Source: Bacillus sp. ISL-7 (GTDB lineage: Bacteria > Bacillota > Bacilli > Bacillales_B > DSM-18226). From it: a stretch of DNA of 64,000 nucleotides. The stretch covers positions 1-64,000 of the forward strand of contig NZ_JAGGQW010000014.1 in NCBI RefSeq assembly GCF_018613065.1. Direction: 5' to 3'. Below, piece after piece: positions 32,861 to 42,124 of the stretch; position 1 is the first letter of the stretch; every line of letters begins with the position of its first letter. The translations under genes and the position numbers were made by a program. The notes under the pieces are model-generated. The model was given only the letters and a program-made list of their open reading frames with translations, ran no database searches and was not told where the DNA came from.

Positions 32861-34144
32861 ATGACAAATTCAAGAGTAGCACAATTACAAGAAAGCTGGG
32901 AAATGGATAGCCGTTGGAAAGGGATTACAAGACCATACACTGCCGAGGATGTTATCAAGCTACGCGGATCCATTGATATTGAGCATACGTTGGCTCGAAA
33001 AGGGTCTGAAAAGCTTTGGAAGCTATTAAATGAGGAAGACTATGTAAATGCCCTTGGTGCATTAACAGGAAATCAAGCAGTCCAACAAGTAAAAGCAGGG
33101 TTAAAAGCGATCTACTTAAGCGGCTGGCAGGTAGCAGCTGATGCGAATCTGTCCGGACATATGTACCCTGACCAAAGCTTATACCCAGCAAATAGTGTAC
33201 CAAGTGTTGTCAAAAGGATTAATCAAGCGCTTCAACGTGCAGACCAGATTACCCATTCAGAGGGCGACAACTCAATTGATTGGTTTACTCCAATTATCGC
33301 TGATGCCGAAGCCGGTTTTGGCGGCCAATTAAACTGTTTCGAACTAATGAAAGGCATGATTGAAGCTGGTGCTTCAGGTGTCCACTTTGAAGATCAGCTT
33401 TCTTCCGAGAAAAAGTGTGGCCATTTAGGGGGTAAAGTATTGCTGCCAACCCAAACGGCGGTTCGCAACTTGATTGCCGCTCGTTTAGCTGCTGACGTTA
33501 TGGGTGTTCCTACGTTACTAGTTGCTCGTACCGATGCAAACGCGGCTGATTTAATTACAAGTGATATCGATATGAATGATGCACCTTTTATTACTGGTGA
33601 ACGTACTGGAGAAGGATTCTATCGTGTTAAGGCGGGGATTGACCAGGCGATTGCTCGCGGTCTAGCATATGCACCCTATGCAGATCTTGTTTGGTGTGAA
33701 ACCTCTGAACCGAATCTCGAGGAAGCAAGACAATTTGCAGAAGCGATCCATGAGCAATTCCCAGGCAAGTTGCTCGCATACAACTGTTCGCCATCTTTCA
33801 ACTGGAAAAAGAAATTGGATCAAGAAACAATTGCGAAATTCCAAGTCGAACTTGGAAAAATGGGCTACAAGTTCCAATTCGTTACTCTTGCTGGCTTCCA
33901 CGCCCTAAACCATGGCATGTTCGAACTTGCTCGCGGCTATAAAGTGCGCGGCATGGCAGCTTACTCCGAATTGCAGCAAGCGGAATTCGACAGCGAGCAA
34001 TACGGCTACACAGCCACACGTCACCAGCGTGAGGTTGGTACAGGTTACTTTGACCAAGTATCTATGGTCATTACCGGTGGAACATCATCAACAACCGCAT
34101 TAAAAGGTTCGACTGAGGCAGAACAATTTACAGGGAAAAACTAG
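32861..34144 (+). CDS. aceA: Isocitrate lyase
   Basis: A 427-residue enzyme splitting isocitrate into glyoxylate and succinate. The catalytic signature [11 protein letters not shown] has its Cys at residue 186. The metal region DAEAGFGG, the ARTDANAA segment and the C-terminal [14 protein letters not shown] [12 protein letters not shown] are all present. The start follows TAGGAGGAA. It ends the aceBA operon before a terminator. Confidence 0.97.
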   Translation: MTNSRVAQLQESWEMDSRWKGITRPYTAEDVIKLRGSIDIEHTLARKGSEKLWKLLNEEDYVNALGALTGNQAVQQVKAGLKAIYLSGWQVAADANLSGHMYPDQSLYPANSVPSVVKRINQALQRADQITHSEGDNSIDWFTPIIADAEAGFGGQLNCFELMKGMIEAGASGVHFEDQLSSEKKCGHLGGKVLLPTQTAVRNLIAARLAADVMGVPTLLVARTDANAADLITSDIDMNDAPFITGERTGEGFYRVKAGIDQAIARGLAYAPYADLVWCETSEPNLEEARQFAEAIHEQFPGKLLAYNCSPSFNWKKKLDQETIAKFQVELGKMGYKFQFVTLAGFHALNHGMFELARGYKVRGMAAYSELQQAEFDSEQYGYTATRHQREVGTGYFDQVSMVITGGTSSTTALKGSTEAEQFTGKN

Positions 34145-34160
34145 GTATCAGCAGGGCGCG

Positions 34161-34194
34161 AATCCTTCTCTCCTATTGGAGGGAGGGATTTTTT
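34161..34194 (+). terminator. Terminator after aceA
   Basis: AATCCTTCTCTCC pairs with GGAGGGAGGGATT (two G-T pairs) around TATT, followed by a T-run. Confidence 0.85.
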
Positions 34195-34209
34195 GATGGT
34201 GGGTATATA

Positions 34210-34355
34210 ACTGGCGGATAAGGTGGGATTACTGTCGGATAAGGTGGGATTACTGTCCTATGGGATGGGTTTACTGGCGGATAAGGTGAGTTTACTGTCG
34301 TTTGGAATGAGTTTACCCTCAGATAAGGCAAGATTACTCTCGAATAACTAATTCC
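34210..34355. repeat. Minisatellite of seven 21-bp units
   Basis: Units begin at 34210, 34231, 34252, 34273, 34294, 34315 and 34336. The consensus is ACTGTCGGATAAGGTGGGATT, with units 1, 2 and 4 best conserved and 3, 5, 6 and 7 degenerate. Because 21 is a multiple of three, the minus strand shows a 7-residue periodic reading frame rich in PPYP. That looks like a by-product of the repeat and not a gene. Confidence 0.9.
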
Positions 34356-34453
34356 TTCAGCCCACAAACTTACTTCTCCAGCACTTTTTGGAACGGAACG
34401 TTTTTTAGGGTATTATCATAGATAATAATAGCCTTTATATGGAGTTGATTGAG

Positions 34454-34888
34454 TTGAAAAAGACAACCGTTGACGAGGTCTTACAGCAAGGTATCTATGG
34501 ACCACTTGAAACAAAACCAGATGAGCGGCGGAAATTCTTAGGAACTTTGAGAGAGCGGATTGTGTTGGCTCTTACGAAAAGCCAAGTAGGAGAATCAACA
34601 GTATATCCCCAAGTGGAGCAGCATATGAAGAAAAAGCCCCAGTCCCATCTTTTCTTAAATGGAAACATGAACTACGAGGTCCTTTCCAAATATGTAAAGC
34701 TGGCCACAAAATATAAGATTGAACATACTATTGTGACCAATAAAGAGCACGACACGGAAATCGGCTTGGTGTTAGCCATGGATCATGCAATTGATAAGGA
34801 AGATATCTATATAACCAAGAAGGTACCTGCCAAGCTGCAGGAAGTTAAAAAGAGCAAGGGCTTTTTTTCAAAAATCTTTAAAAAATAA
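34454..34888 (+). CDS. YueI family protein (DUF1694)
   Basis: A 144-residue cytoplasmic protein matching B. subtilis YueI. It has the family opening VDEVLQQGIYGPLETKPDERRKFLGTLRERIVLALTK, then an alpha/beta domain and a basic tail (KKSKGFFSKIFKK). Function is unknown. TTG 34454 is preferred because GGAG lies 9 nt upstream; ATG 34439 has no ribosome site. In B. subtilis yueI neighbours the pncA/pncB-type genes yueJ/yueK, which here lie 17 kb away. Confidence 0.85.
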   Translation: MKKTTVDEVLQQGIYGPLETKPDERRKFLGTLRERIVLALTKSQVGESTVYPQVEQHMKKKPQSHLFLNGNMNYEVLSKYVKLATKYKIEHTIVTNKEHDTEIGLVLAMDHAIDKEDIYITKKVPAKLQEVKKSKGFFSKIFKK

Positions 34889-34927
34889 GCAGATGTGATT
34901 TCAGAGAACATACGCCTTTAACACCGG

Positions 34928-35032
34928 AAATCATCAAGCCAGAGACCAAACCTGTCCATATGGGAGGTTCATAAGGACAAAAATCATCAAGCCAGAGCCC
35001 AAACTGTCCTTATGAGAAGATCATAAGGACAA
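34928..35032. repeat. Tandem 52-53 nt repeat, two copies plus partial
   Basis: The unit AAATCATCAAGCCAGAG, then CCAAAC, CTGTCC, TATG and CATAAGGACAA, occurs at 34928-34980 and 34981-35032. A decayed third copy follows to about 35066. It fills the spacer between yueI and the convergent osmC gene and is related to the repeat at 245-355. CTGTCC...GGACAA inside each unit can form a weak hairpin. Confidence 0.75.
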
Positions 35033-35087
35033 ATACCTCATGCAAAACCTTCAACTGTCTTTAAGACACTCTAAACTCCTCTGATTT

Positions 35088-35540
35088 TCACCCAACTGCC
35101 AATTCCACTATAGCTTGCAGTTCGATTTCAACATTTCCCTGAATGGCGCGACTGATCATGCAAGAAGTCTCCGCTTTTTTTGCGAGTCTCTTAGCCATCG
35201 CCACTTCTTTTTCGGTTGCACCTGGTTTCAAGACTATATGTGGTCGATGAATAATCTTTTTGTATGTAAAAACCCCTTTGGTGACATCCACAATTCCTTC
35301 AGACTCCATCATTAGAGTCTCCTTCTGCAAATGGCTACGTTCCATCATCGCTGCAAGTGTGATAATATAGCACGTCGCGGCAGCCCCAAGCAGCATCTCA
35401 TCTGGATTAGTGCCGACACCCGGCCCATCCATTCCTGGTGGGATGGAGACCTTTGTTATTAAATTCCCTGTCTCAATCTCTCCAACATCATTCCGTAATC
35501 CCGGCCAGTTCGCCTTTAAATGAAAAATATGTTCAGTCAT
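35088..35540 (-). CDS. OsmC family peroxiredoxin-like protein
   Basis: A 150-residue protein of the OsmC/Ohr superfamily, which uses two cysteines to reduce organic peroxides. The paired cysteines are in GAAATCYIITLAAM and KAETSCMISRAIQ. The NPDEMLLGAAATC block is typical of the SACOL1771/YmaD subgroup. ATG 35540 was chosen because GGAGGA lies 7 nt upstream; the longer frame to 35573 has none. Confidence 0.85.
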   Translation of the reverse strand: MTEHIFHLKANWPGLRNDVGEIETGNLITKVSIPPGMDGPGVGTNPDEMLLGAAATCYIITLAAMMERSHLQKETLMMESEGIVDVTKGVFTYKKIIHRPHIVLKPGATEKEVAMAKRLAKKAETSCMISRAIQGNVEIELQAIVELAVG

Positions 35541-35628
35541 TCTAAATTCCTCCAATTTGAGTTTTGCTCCCACGTAATTTTGAAAATATGGTATTGTTAT
35601 TTAGATATGTAAAAATGGAGCAGTGATA

Positions 35629-36123
35629 ATGAAAATTATTTTTAAAATTACCCTTTGCCTAATTCTTTGTTTATATTTAGCGATTCTTTCAAAATTAATT
35701 TTGTTTAAATATATCCCGTTAACCGAGATTATTAATCATTTTAACTTTACCTATGATGAATACCACTGGCGGTCGAATAATTTCGTCCCCTTTAAAACCA
35801 TTAAATTTTATCTGTTTTTAGCAGATATCAATCTAAGTATTCGAATTGAGAACTTAGCAGGGAATGTCATCGGTTTTATGCCGTTCGGATTTATCTTACC
35901 ATTGCTGGCAAAAAAGTTTCAAAAAATCAGCGCTGTCACCTTTTCTACCTTTAGCTTAAGTCTAACGTTCGAACTGTTGCAGCTCGTATTTGAATTTGGC
36001 AGTTTTGATGTGGACGACTTAATTTTAAATACGGCTGGTGGAATTCTTGGTTATCTGCCTATTAAGTTCGTTTTTCTGATCACCCATTTGAAAAAGAAAA
36101 ACATAAAAACAACGCAATTTTAG
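35629..36123 (+). CDS. VanZ family membrane protein
   Basis: A 164-residue membrane protein with about four helices. The VanZ-like features are NFVPFKTIKFYL, ENLAGNVIGFMPFGFILPLL and the acidic FDVDDLILNTAGGILGY near the end. VanZ gives low teicoplanin resistance in enterococci, but most family members have unknown roles. ATG 35629 has GGAG at 8 nt. It stands alone and ends at a shared terminator. Confidence 0.85.
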   Translation: MKIIFKITLCLILCLYLAILSKLILFKYIPLTEIINHFNFTYDEYHWRSNNFVPFKTIKFYLFLADINLSIRIENLAGNVIGFMPFGFILPLLAKKFQKISAVTFSTFSLSLTFELLQLVFEFGSFDVDDLILNTAGGILGYLPIKFVFLITHLKKKNIKTTQF

Positions 36124-36143
36124 GGGGCAGTTTCAAAGTAAAT

Positions 36144-36189
36144 AAAAACCACCGATGAATCTTCAAAAAGATCCACTGGTGGTTTTTTC
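36144..36189. terminator. Bidirectional terminator between vanZ-like and lysozyme-like genes
   Basis: AAAAACCACC (36144-36153) pairs with GGTGGTTTTT (36178-36187), with further imperfect pairing inside. A-rich and T-rich flanks serve both strands. The restored reading frame of the minus-strand lysozyme gene would end inside its loop. Confidence 0.75.
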
Positions 36190-36818
36190 AGTGCCGTTTA
36201 CAGGAACGGTATCTGCTAACAATTGGATATTATTCGTTACCTTTGTGCTATAGGTAAAATCACCATAACAGTATGGATAGCGGAAATTATCTTTATTGCG
36301 CCACATGTATAAATGGTTGGCTTTTCTTTTACCCGCTGCAATGAGAATTCCTTCGCCAATGCTTCACTATGTTTTCCGCCGTGTTGCGCCACAAAGTCAA
36401 TGTAACCAATTCCCATGTTGTAGGACTGGATAATAGTCTGAAAATCGACCTTTTTCTGATTCCCATAAGTAAGAACGCGCTGAAAATGTTTAACCCCAAC
36501 CTGAATACTTTTTTTCGGATCTGTAATTGTATTTCTTGCCAAACCAGCCGATTCCGACGATTGCATAGGATCCCCGCCTTTGCCGCGGCTTTCCTGCTGC
36601 ATTAAGGCTACTAGTACTGTCGTATGAGTTTCGAGATTATATTTTGCTAATTCATCATGTATTAAGGGACGATATTTTATTACATCAGCAAATGGATCAG
36701 ATTTTTCAAGTTGAAGGGAACCTGGTTGTTGAAAATAATTTTGAAACATGGCCAATCCACAAAAAAGCATAAAAAGCATCAAAAAGAGTTTATATTTCTT
36801 CCGTCTTCGTTTTTTCAT
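36163..36818 (-). pseudogene. Lysozyme-family muramidase, C-terminal frameshift
   Basis: A membrane-anchored lysozyme-like protein. It has a basic N terminus, one helix (about 10-26), then a lysozyme-like domain with VALMQQESRGKGGDPMQSSES (catalytic Glu at about 76) and IQSYNMGIGYIDFV. The continuous frame ends at 36237 with an unrelated tail, EKPTIYTCGAIK. The next frame, from about 36340 to 36163, gives RKANHLYMWRNKDNFRYPYCYGDFTYSTKV, the expected family C terminus. A one-base indel near 36340, or a sequencing error, explains this. The start has GGGAGGG upstream. Confidence 0.75.
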
Positions 36819-36980
36819 TCAGAAGCCCTCCCATCCATGACCATTATAAGGGAAGATGCCAAGAATGTCTGTGATGAACTTATCTGAAAAAATATTTGCA
36901 TTATTAAGAGAAAAATAGAATTAAATTTCTAAAAGTTTGAACAAAAATTGATTTGCTTGCCAATACTGATAGTTGAATCA

Positions 36981-37010
36981 TTGCGGTAATGCGGAAAAGT
37001 TTGGTATCAT
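36981..37010 (+). promoter_or_regulatory. Promoter of gatCAB
   Basis: TTGCGG (36981-36986), an 18-nt spacer and TATCAT (37005-37010) lie about 45 nt before gatC. Confidence 0.5.
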
Positions 37011-37055
37011 CATTAGTATTGATATGACAAGACAAATGGGATTGGGGGTTATGAT

Positions 37056-37355
37056 ATGTCACGAATTTCAAATGAGCAGGTTAAGCATGTAGCCAACTTG
37101 GCACGCTTGGCGATAACAGAGGAAGAAACAGAAAAGTTTACAAAGCAGCTGGATGCGATTATTACCTTTGCTGAGCAGTTAAATGAATTGGACACGGAAA
37201 ATGTAGAACCTACATACCATGTGCTGGATATGAAAAATGTTTTACGTGAAGATAAATCCAAACAAGGATTAGCGCTTGAAGAGGTACTAAAAAATGCGCC
37301 GGAACATCAGGATGGACAGATTAAAGTACCATCGATTATGGGGAAGGAGGATTAA
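37056..37355 (+). CDS. gatC: Asp/Glu-tRNA amidotransferase subunit C
   Basis: The 99-residue small subunit of GatCAB, which turns Glu-tRNA(Gln) and Asp-tRNA(Asn) into the amidated forms. GatC stabilises GatA. The family pattern [21 protein letters not shown] opens the protein, and [18 protein letters not shown] lies in the middle. ATG follows GGGGGT. It is the first gene of the operon, 3 nt from gatA. Confidence 0.96.
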   Translation: MSRISNEQVKHVANLARLAITEEETEKFTKQLDAIITFAEQLNELDTENVEPTYHVLDMKNVLREDKSKQGLALEEVLKNAPEHQDGQIKVPSIMGKED

Positions 37356-37358
37356 ATC

Positions 37359-38816
37359 GTGAGTTTATTTGACTATAAAGTTGCAGATCTACATGAACTG
37401 CTACATAAAAAGGAACTAAATGTATCCGATCTTGTTGAAGAATCATACAAGAGAATCGGACAAGTCGAGGACAAAGTTCAGGCATTTTTAACATTAGATG
37501 AAGAGCGCGCCCGTCAATCAGCGAAAGCATTAGATGAGAAACTTAACACGAATGCGGCAAAAGGTTTGCTATTCGGGATGCCGATTGGCTTAAAAGATAA
37601 CATGGTTACAAAAGGACTGCGGACAACCTGTGCGAGTAAAATTCTCGAAAACTTTGATCCAATTTATGATGCCACCGTCGTTCAGAAACTGCAGCAGGCA
37701 GAAACGGTAACGATTGGGAAGTTAAATATGGATGAATTTGCAATGGGGTCTTCAAACGAAAATTCCCATTATCAAACGACACGGAATCCATGGAATCTTG
37801 AGACGGTTCCAGGTGGTTCATCAGGCGGTTCAGCAGCATCTGTTGCAGCAGGTGAAGTCCTATTTTCCCTAGGTTCTGATACGGGTGGTTCAATCCGTCA
37901 GCCAGCTTCTTTTTGTGGTGTCGTCGGATTAAAGCCAACCTATGGTCGTGTTTCCCGCTTTGGCCTTGTAGCCTTTGCGTCATCACTTGATCAAATTGGA
38001 CCGATTACAAGAACCGTTGAGGATAATGCCTACCTGCTTCAAGCGATATCCGGCCTGGATCCAATGGATTCAACCTCAGCAAATGTGGACGTACCCGACT
38101 TTGCTAGTGCCTTAACTGGTGATGTAAAGGGTCTTAGAATCGCAGTACCAAAAGAGTATCTTGGTGAAGGTGTCAGCGAATCCGTCCGACAATCTGTCTT
38201 AAATGCATTAAAGGTGCTCGAGGGTCTTGGTGCCGTTTGGGAAGAAGTTTCCCTGCCGCATTCGAAGTATGCACTTGCCGCTTACTATTTGCTTTCGTCA
38301 TCAGAAGCCTCAGCGAACCTCGCCCGTTTCGACGGAGTCCGTTACGGCTATCGTACAAAGGATGCGGAAACGTTAATTGATTTATACAAAAAAACACGAG
38401 CAGAAGGTTTCGGTGATGAAGTAAAGCGACGGATCATGCTTGGAACGTTTGCACTAAGCTCAGGTTACTATGATGCTTATTACAAAAAGGCACAGCAGGT
38501 TCGGACATTAATCAAGCAAGACTATGAGAATGTTTTTGCCAAGTATGATGTGATTATCGGCCCGACCACACCAACGCCGGCTTTTAAAATTGGTGAAAAA
38601 ATCGAGGACCCGTTAACGATGTATGCTAATGATATTTTAACGATTCCTTTGAACCTTGCCGGTTTACCAGGAATTTCGGTTCCGTGTGGCTTTGATGGCG
38701 GGCTGCCGCTAGGCTTACAAATCATCGGCAAGTATTTTGATGAAGCAACAATTTATCGGACAGCACATGCATTTGAACAGGCAACAGACTATCATAAACA
38801 GAAACCTGGATTATAG
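37359..38816 (+). CDS. gatA: Glu-tRNA(Gln) amidotransferase subunit A
   Basis: A 485-residue amidase that releases ammonia from glutamine for GatB. The Ser-cis-Ser-Lys triad is visible as Lys79 in IGLKDN, Ser154 in [10 protein letters not shown] and Ser178 in [12 protein letters not shown]. The GTG start at 37359 follows GGAAGGAGGA. It lies 3 nt before the gatB ribosome region. The length is normal. Confidence 0.97.
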   Translation: MSLFDYKVADLHELLHKKELNVSDLVEESYKRIGQVEDKVQAFLTLDEERARQSAKALDEKLNTNAAKGLLFGMPIGLKDNMVTKGLRTTCASKILENFDPIYDATVVQKLQQAETVTIGKLNMDEFAMGSSNENSHYQTTRNPWNLETVPGGSSGGSAASVAAGEVLFSLGSDTGGSIRQPASFCGVVGLKPTYGRVSRFGLVAFASSLDQIGPITRTVEDNAYLLQAISGLDPMDSTSANVDVPDFASALTGDVKGLRIAVPKEYLGEGVSESVRQSVLNALKVLEGLGAVWEEVSLPHSKYALAAYYLLSSSEASANLARFDGVRYGYRTKDAETLIDLYKKTRAEGFGDEVKRRIMLGTFALSSGYYDAYYKKAQQVRTLIKQDYENVFAKYDVIIGPTTPTPAFKIGEKIEDPLTMYANDILTIPLNLAGLPGISVPCGFDGGLPLGLQIIGKYFDEATIYRTAHAFEQATDYHKQKPGL

Positions 38817-38828
38817 GGGGTGAAGACC

Positions 38829-40256
38829 GTGGAATTTGAAACAGTGATTGGACTTGAGGTCCATGTTGAGTTAAAAACAGATTCAAAAATTTTCTCGGCG
38901 AGCCCCAATCATTTTGGAGCTGAACCGAATACAAATACAAGTGTGATTGACCTGGGCTACCCAGGAGTTTTACCTGTCCTTAATAAAAAAGCGGTAGAAT
39001 TTGGGATAAAAGCTGCCATGGCCATTAATTGCGAGGTTGCTACCCATACAAAGTTTGACCGCAAAAACTACTTTTACCCGGATAATCCCAAGGCCTATCA
39101 GATTTCCCAGTTTGACAAGCCAATTGGGGAACATGGCTGGATTGATATCGAGGTAAATGGCTATACGAAGCGGATTGGGATTACGAGAATTCATTTGGAA
39201 GAAGATGCAGGAAAGCTGAACCATGGCAAAGGGTATTCTTTATGCGATTATAATCGTCAGGGCACTCCGCTTGTTGAAATCGTTTCTGAACCGGATATTC
39301 GCACTCCTGATGAGGCATATGCCTATCTTGAAAAATTAAAATCAATTATCCAATATACAGGCGTTTCCGATTGTAAAATGGAAGAGGGCTCACTTCGTTG
39401 TGACGCAAATATTTCGATTCGTCCCGTTGGACAAGAAGAATTCGGAACGAAAACAGAATTGAAAAACCTGAACTCATTCAATTTTGTCCGCAAAGGGCTT
39501 GAATACGAAGAGAAGCGTCAACGCGAAGTGGTGTCTGCTGGTGGAACGATTGATCAAGAAACACGCCGCTTTGATGAAGCCACTGGGGCAACCTTGCTGA
39601 TGAGGGTCAAAGAAGGCTCCGATGATTATCGTTACTTCCCAGAGCCGGATTTAATGGACTTGTACATTGATGAGGACTGGAAAGCAAGAGTTCGTGCCGA
39701 AATCCCTGAACTGCCAGACCAGCGTCAAAAGCGTTATGTAGAAGAGCTTGGCTTACCCGTTTACGACGCGAAGGTGTTAACTGTAACCAAAGAAATGGCT
39801 GATTTCTTCGAGGAGACAGTTAATGGCGGTGCGGATGCGAAGCTTGCCTCGAACTGGATCATGGGGGATGTCTCCGCCTACTTGAATGCTGAGCAAAAAG
39901 AGCTTCATCAAGTACCCTTAACACCGGAAGGTCTAGCAAGCATGATTAAGCTAATCGAAAACGGAACAATTTCTTCGAAAATCGCGAAAACCGTTTTTAA
40001 AGAGTTAATTGAAAATGGCGGCGATGCCGAGAAAATTGTGAAGGACAAGGGGCTTGTCCAAATTTCCGATGAGGGAACACTTCTTAAAATTATTTCTGAG
40101 GTGTTAGATGCGAATCCGCAATCGATTGAAGATTTTAAGAATGGGAAAAATAAAGCGGTGGGCTTCTTAGTTGGGCAGTTAATGAAAGCAACTAAGGGTC
40201 AGGCCAATCCGCAGATGGTCAATCAGTTATTGCAGCAAGAATTACAAAAACGTTAA
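38829..40256 (+). CDS. gatB: Asp/Glu-tRNA amidotransferase subunit B
   Basis: A 475-residue tRNA-binding kinase/transamidase subunit. Key blocks are [44 protein letters not shown] and RCDANIS, with a C-terminal YqeY-like tail domain ([18 protein letters not shown]). GTG 38829 was chosen since GGGGG lies 8 nt upstream and the protein then begins [11 protein letters not shown] terminator closes the operon. Confidence 0.97.
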   Translation: MEFETVIGLEVHVELKTDSKIFSASPNHFGAEPNTNTSVIDLGYPGVLPVLNKKAVEFGIKAAMAINCEVATHTKFDRKNYFYPDNPKAYQISQFDKPIGEHGWIDIEVNGYTKRIGITRIHLEEDAGKLNHGKGYSLCDYNRQGTPLVEIVSEPDIRTPDEAYAYLEKLKSIIQYTGVSDCKMEEGSLRCDANISIRPVGQEEFGTKTELKNLNSFNFVRKGLEYEEKRQREVVSAGGTIDQETRRFDEATGATLLMRVKEGSDDYRYFPEPDLMDLYIDEDWKARVRAEIPELPDQRQKRYVEELGLPVYDAKVLTVTKEMADFFEETVNGGADAKLASNWIMGDVSAYLNAEQKELHQVPLTPEGLASMIKLIENGTISSKIAKTVFKELIENGGDAEKIVKDKGLVQISDEGTLLKIISEVLDANPQSIEDFKNGKNKAVGFLVGQLMKATKGQANPQMVNQLLQQELQKR

Positions 40257-40262
40257 ACGATG

Positions 40263-40291
40263 CTGGCAGAGTCTATTCTGCCAGTTTTTTT
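40263..40291 (+). terminator. Terminator of gatCAB
   Basis: CTGGCAGA / TCTGCCAG stem of 8 bp with a 6-nt loop, followed by seven T. Confidence 0.92.
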
Positions 40292-40366
40292 ATGGTTTGC
40301 GTGTTTCGACATTCTTTTCGCCATTTCCCGGGAAAAAGTCCTTTTCTTAAAAGGGTTTATCCCGCA

Positions 40367-40822
40367 ACTAATCAAACGTTTGGTTAGTAAGGAATGATCA
40401 GGTATCGTGTCGAAGCATAAGAGTTTCCCTAAGGAAATCCAAATATCGACTTGTTTTTTATCTTATTAGAGGTAAATTATCGCTCGGGTCGACAAAGGAT
40501 TTTCACAATAAGTGGCTGAAACCCTTTATTTATATGGCTTCCTATCTAACTAATCAAACGATTGGTTAGTTTTTTTGAAGTGTGTAAATTCAACAACCTT
40601 TTTTCAGGATTTAGGAGTAAAAGGTTGAAAGGGAGGGCTATGCAACCTATTTAATTAAACGTTTGATTAGTTTACTGTTGGTCGAAGGGTGTAAATTTAT
40701 AGGGAAATAAGGTGAATGGAAGGCTTAGCTGTCCCAGTTATCGACAAACTACTTATATGATTCCCGAGAGAAACTTTGATTTACCGGGGCTGATACCCGT
40801 TTTAATCAAACGTTTGGTTAGT
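40367..40822. repeat. Four dispersed 22-bp palindromes in a gene-free region
   Basis: ACTAATCAAACGTTTGGTTAGT and close variants occur at 40367-40388, 40549-40570, 40650-40671 and 40801-40822. The consensus is about WYTAATYAAACGWTTGRTTAGT, a near-perfect palindrome centred on ACGT. The form resembles operators of dimeric regulators such as the TetR family. Start-to-start spacings are 182, 101 and 151 nt. The 650-nt region 40292-40947 has no credible gene. Confidence 0.8.
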
Positions 40823-40900
40823 TCTATATTTGTGGGAAAATAGTCGAGGTATGGAAATGAACACAGGCTAGTATCCTTTTTTGAAAAATAGGTAAATTCA

Positions 40901-40944
40901 AAAAACAAAGAGAGTATCTAAAGCTTTCTTAGATACCCCCTTTG
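40901..40944 (-). terminator. Terminator of the VOC gene (minus strand)
   Basis: GTATCTAA (40914-40921) pairs with TTAGATAC (40929-40936), and CAAAG with CTTTG outside it. On the minus strand a T-run follows. Confidence 0.8.
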
Positions 40945-40947
40945 TAT

Positions 40948-41379
40948 TTAAAAGTCTATCATCGCACCTCGGTCATCAAAAATGGCTGAGGGATTCCAAG
41001 CGACTTCCCAAAGGTTATTTTCGGGATCGGCAAAATAGGCTGTCCGTCCGCCCCAGAAGGCATCACTTGGTTCTCTCAGTATGTTTGCCCCTGCACTGCG
41101 AATGCTTTCAATCGTTGTGTCAACTTCTTCTGGCTGATCCACGTTAATAGCAAAGGTCACACCATGAAAGCCCCCAGGAGATTGTGTAAATTCAATGCCG
41201 GCATCCTTTGCTAACTCAGCAATCGGAAATAACGAAAGCAGGACCCCAGCCGTTTTAAAGACAGCGTATTGATCTGAGCTTAATTCTGTCTCCTCCCATC
41301 CCAGAGCTTGATAAAATTTCCTAAGGACCGGTAAATCGTAGGCACCGATCGTAAGCAAACTAACTCTTTGTGGAACCAT
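40948..41379 (-). CDS. VOC (glyoxalase/bleomycin-resistance) family protein
   Basis: A 143-residue two-module VOC-fold protein. The modules begin VSLLTIGAYDLPVLRKFYQALGWEE and FHGVTFAINV, and the C-terminal motif is GGRTAYFADPENNLWEVAWNP. VOC proteins are metal enzymes or binding proteins, and the substrate cannot be read from sequence. The start has GGAGGG upstream, and the gene is monocistronic. Confidence 0.85.
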   Translation of the reverse strand: MVPQRVSLLTIGAYDLPVLRKFYQALGWEETELSSDQYAVFKTAGVLLSLFPIAELAKDAGIEFTQSPGGFHGVTFAINVDQPEEVDTTIESIRSAGANILREPSDAFWGGRTAYFADPENNLWEVAWNPSAIFDDRGAMIDF

Positions 41380-41545
41380 AAATAAATCCCTCCATAAAAA
41401 TTATTATGTGTACTCTTCTCCAAAAAATTAGTATTCTCCTCCTTAACTTGCGGATAGTAGATTTTAGGACTATTCGTAGTTTAATTCGGCAAATAAATGG
41501 TAAGATTTAAACAAAGTGATGTTAAAAATAAAGCGAGGTGCACGG

Positions 41546-42085
41546 ATGACCATTTATATTGCGCTGTTACGAGGAATTAATGTTGGCAAGCATCACCGGA
41601 TCAAAATGGCAGATTTAAAAAGTCTATTAGAAACAATGGGCCTAACCAAGGTGAAAACATATATTCAAAGTGGAAATGTTTTATTCGAAGCAAAAGACGA
41701 GGCGGAGCAACTTAGTCAACGATTAGAGGATGAAATAAGTAAGACATTTGGTTTTCCTGTCCCTGTTATTTTAAGAACAGCTGAGGAATACGAACAGATT
41801 ATCCGTGATTGCCCCTATTCTATCGATTCGCTTAAGGAAGGCGAGAGTATCCAACTAGCCTTTTTGGCGGAGGAACCCTCCCAAGCGAAAACGGAAATTT
41901 TACGCAGCTTCGAAAGCGAGCCGGACGAATGTTTTATAAAAGGGAAAGAAGTCTACCTTTTTCTACGGCAGAGCATCCTAGATTCAAAACTAGCATCACA
42001 GCTCACGAAACTAGGTGTTCCAGCGACAGTACGTAACTGGAAGACTGTCATCAAACTATCGACGATTGTAGAAGCTTTGAAATAA
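41546..42085 (+). CDS. DUF1697 family protein
   Basis: A 179-residue cytoplasmic protein with the DUF1697 opening IYIALLRGINVGKHHRIKMADLKSLLETMG and YIQSGNVLFEA. The C terminus VRNWKTVIKLSTIVEAL is also typical. Function is unknown. ATG 41546 has GAGGTG at 7 nt; the longer frame to 41516 lacks a site. It converges on putP. Confidence 0.9.
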   Translation: MTIYIALLRGINVGKHHRIKMADLKSLLETMGLTKVKTYIQSGNVLFEAKDEAEQLSQRLEDEISKTFGFPVPVILRTAEEYEQIIRDCPYSIDSLKEGESIQLAFLAEEPSQAKTEILRSFESEPDECFIKGKEVYLFLRQSILDSKLASQLTKLGVPATVRNWKTVIKLSTIVEALK

Positions 42086-42115
42086 AAAAGCGCTCGGATT
42101 GATTGGATCCGAGCG
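42083..42115 (-). terminator. Terminator of putP (minus strand)
   Basis: CGCTCGGAT (42091-42099) pairs with ATCCGAGCG (42107-42115). On the minus strand it is followed by CTTTTTTATT. On the plus strand it may also slow the DUF1697 transcript. Confidence 0.85.
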
Positions 42116-42124
42116 ATAATCATG

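Noticed and set aside
34173..34367. Minus-strand frame with a PPYP-type repeat protein
   Set aside because: The periodicity comes from the 21-bp minisatellite; there is no ribosome site and it overlaps the aceA terminator.
34928..35066. CRISPR array from the tandem 52-nt units
   Set aside because: Units are contiguous with no spacers; it is a plain tandem repeat.
40367..40822. CRISPR array from the repeated 22-bp palindromes
   Set aside because: Spacings are 101-182 nt and unequal, the repeats are full palindromes, and there are no cas genes.
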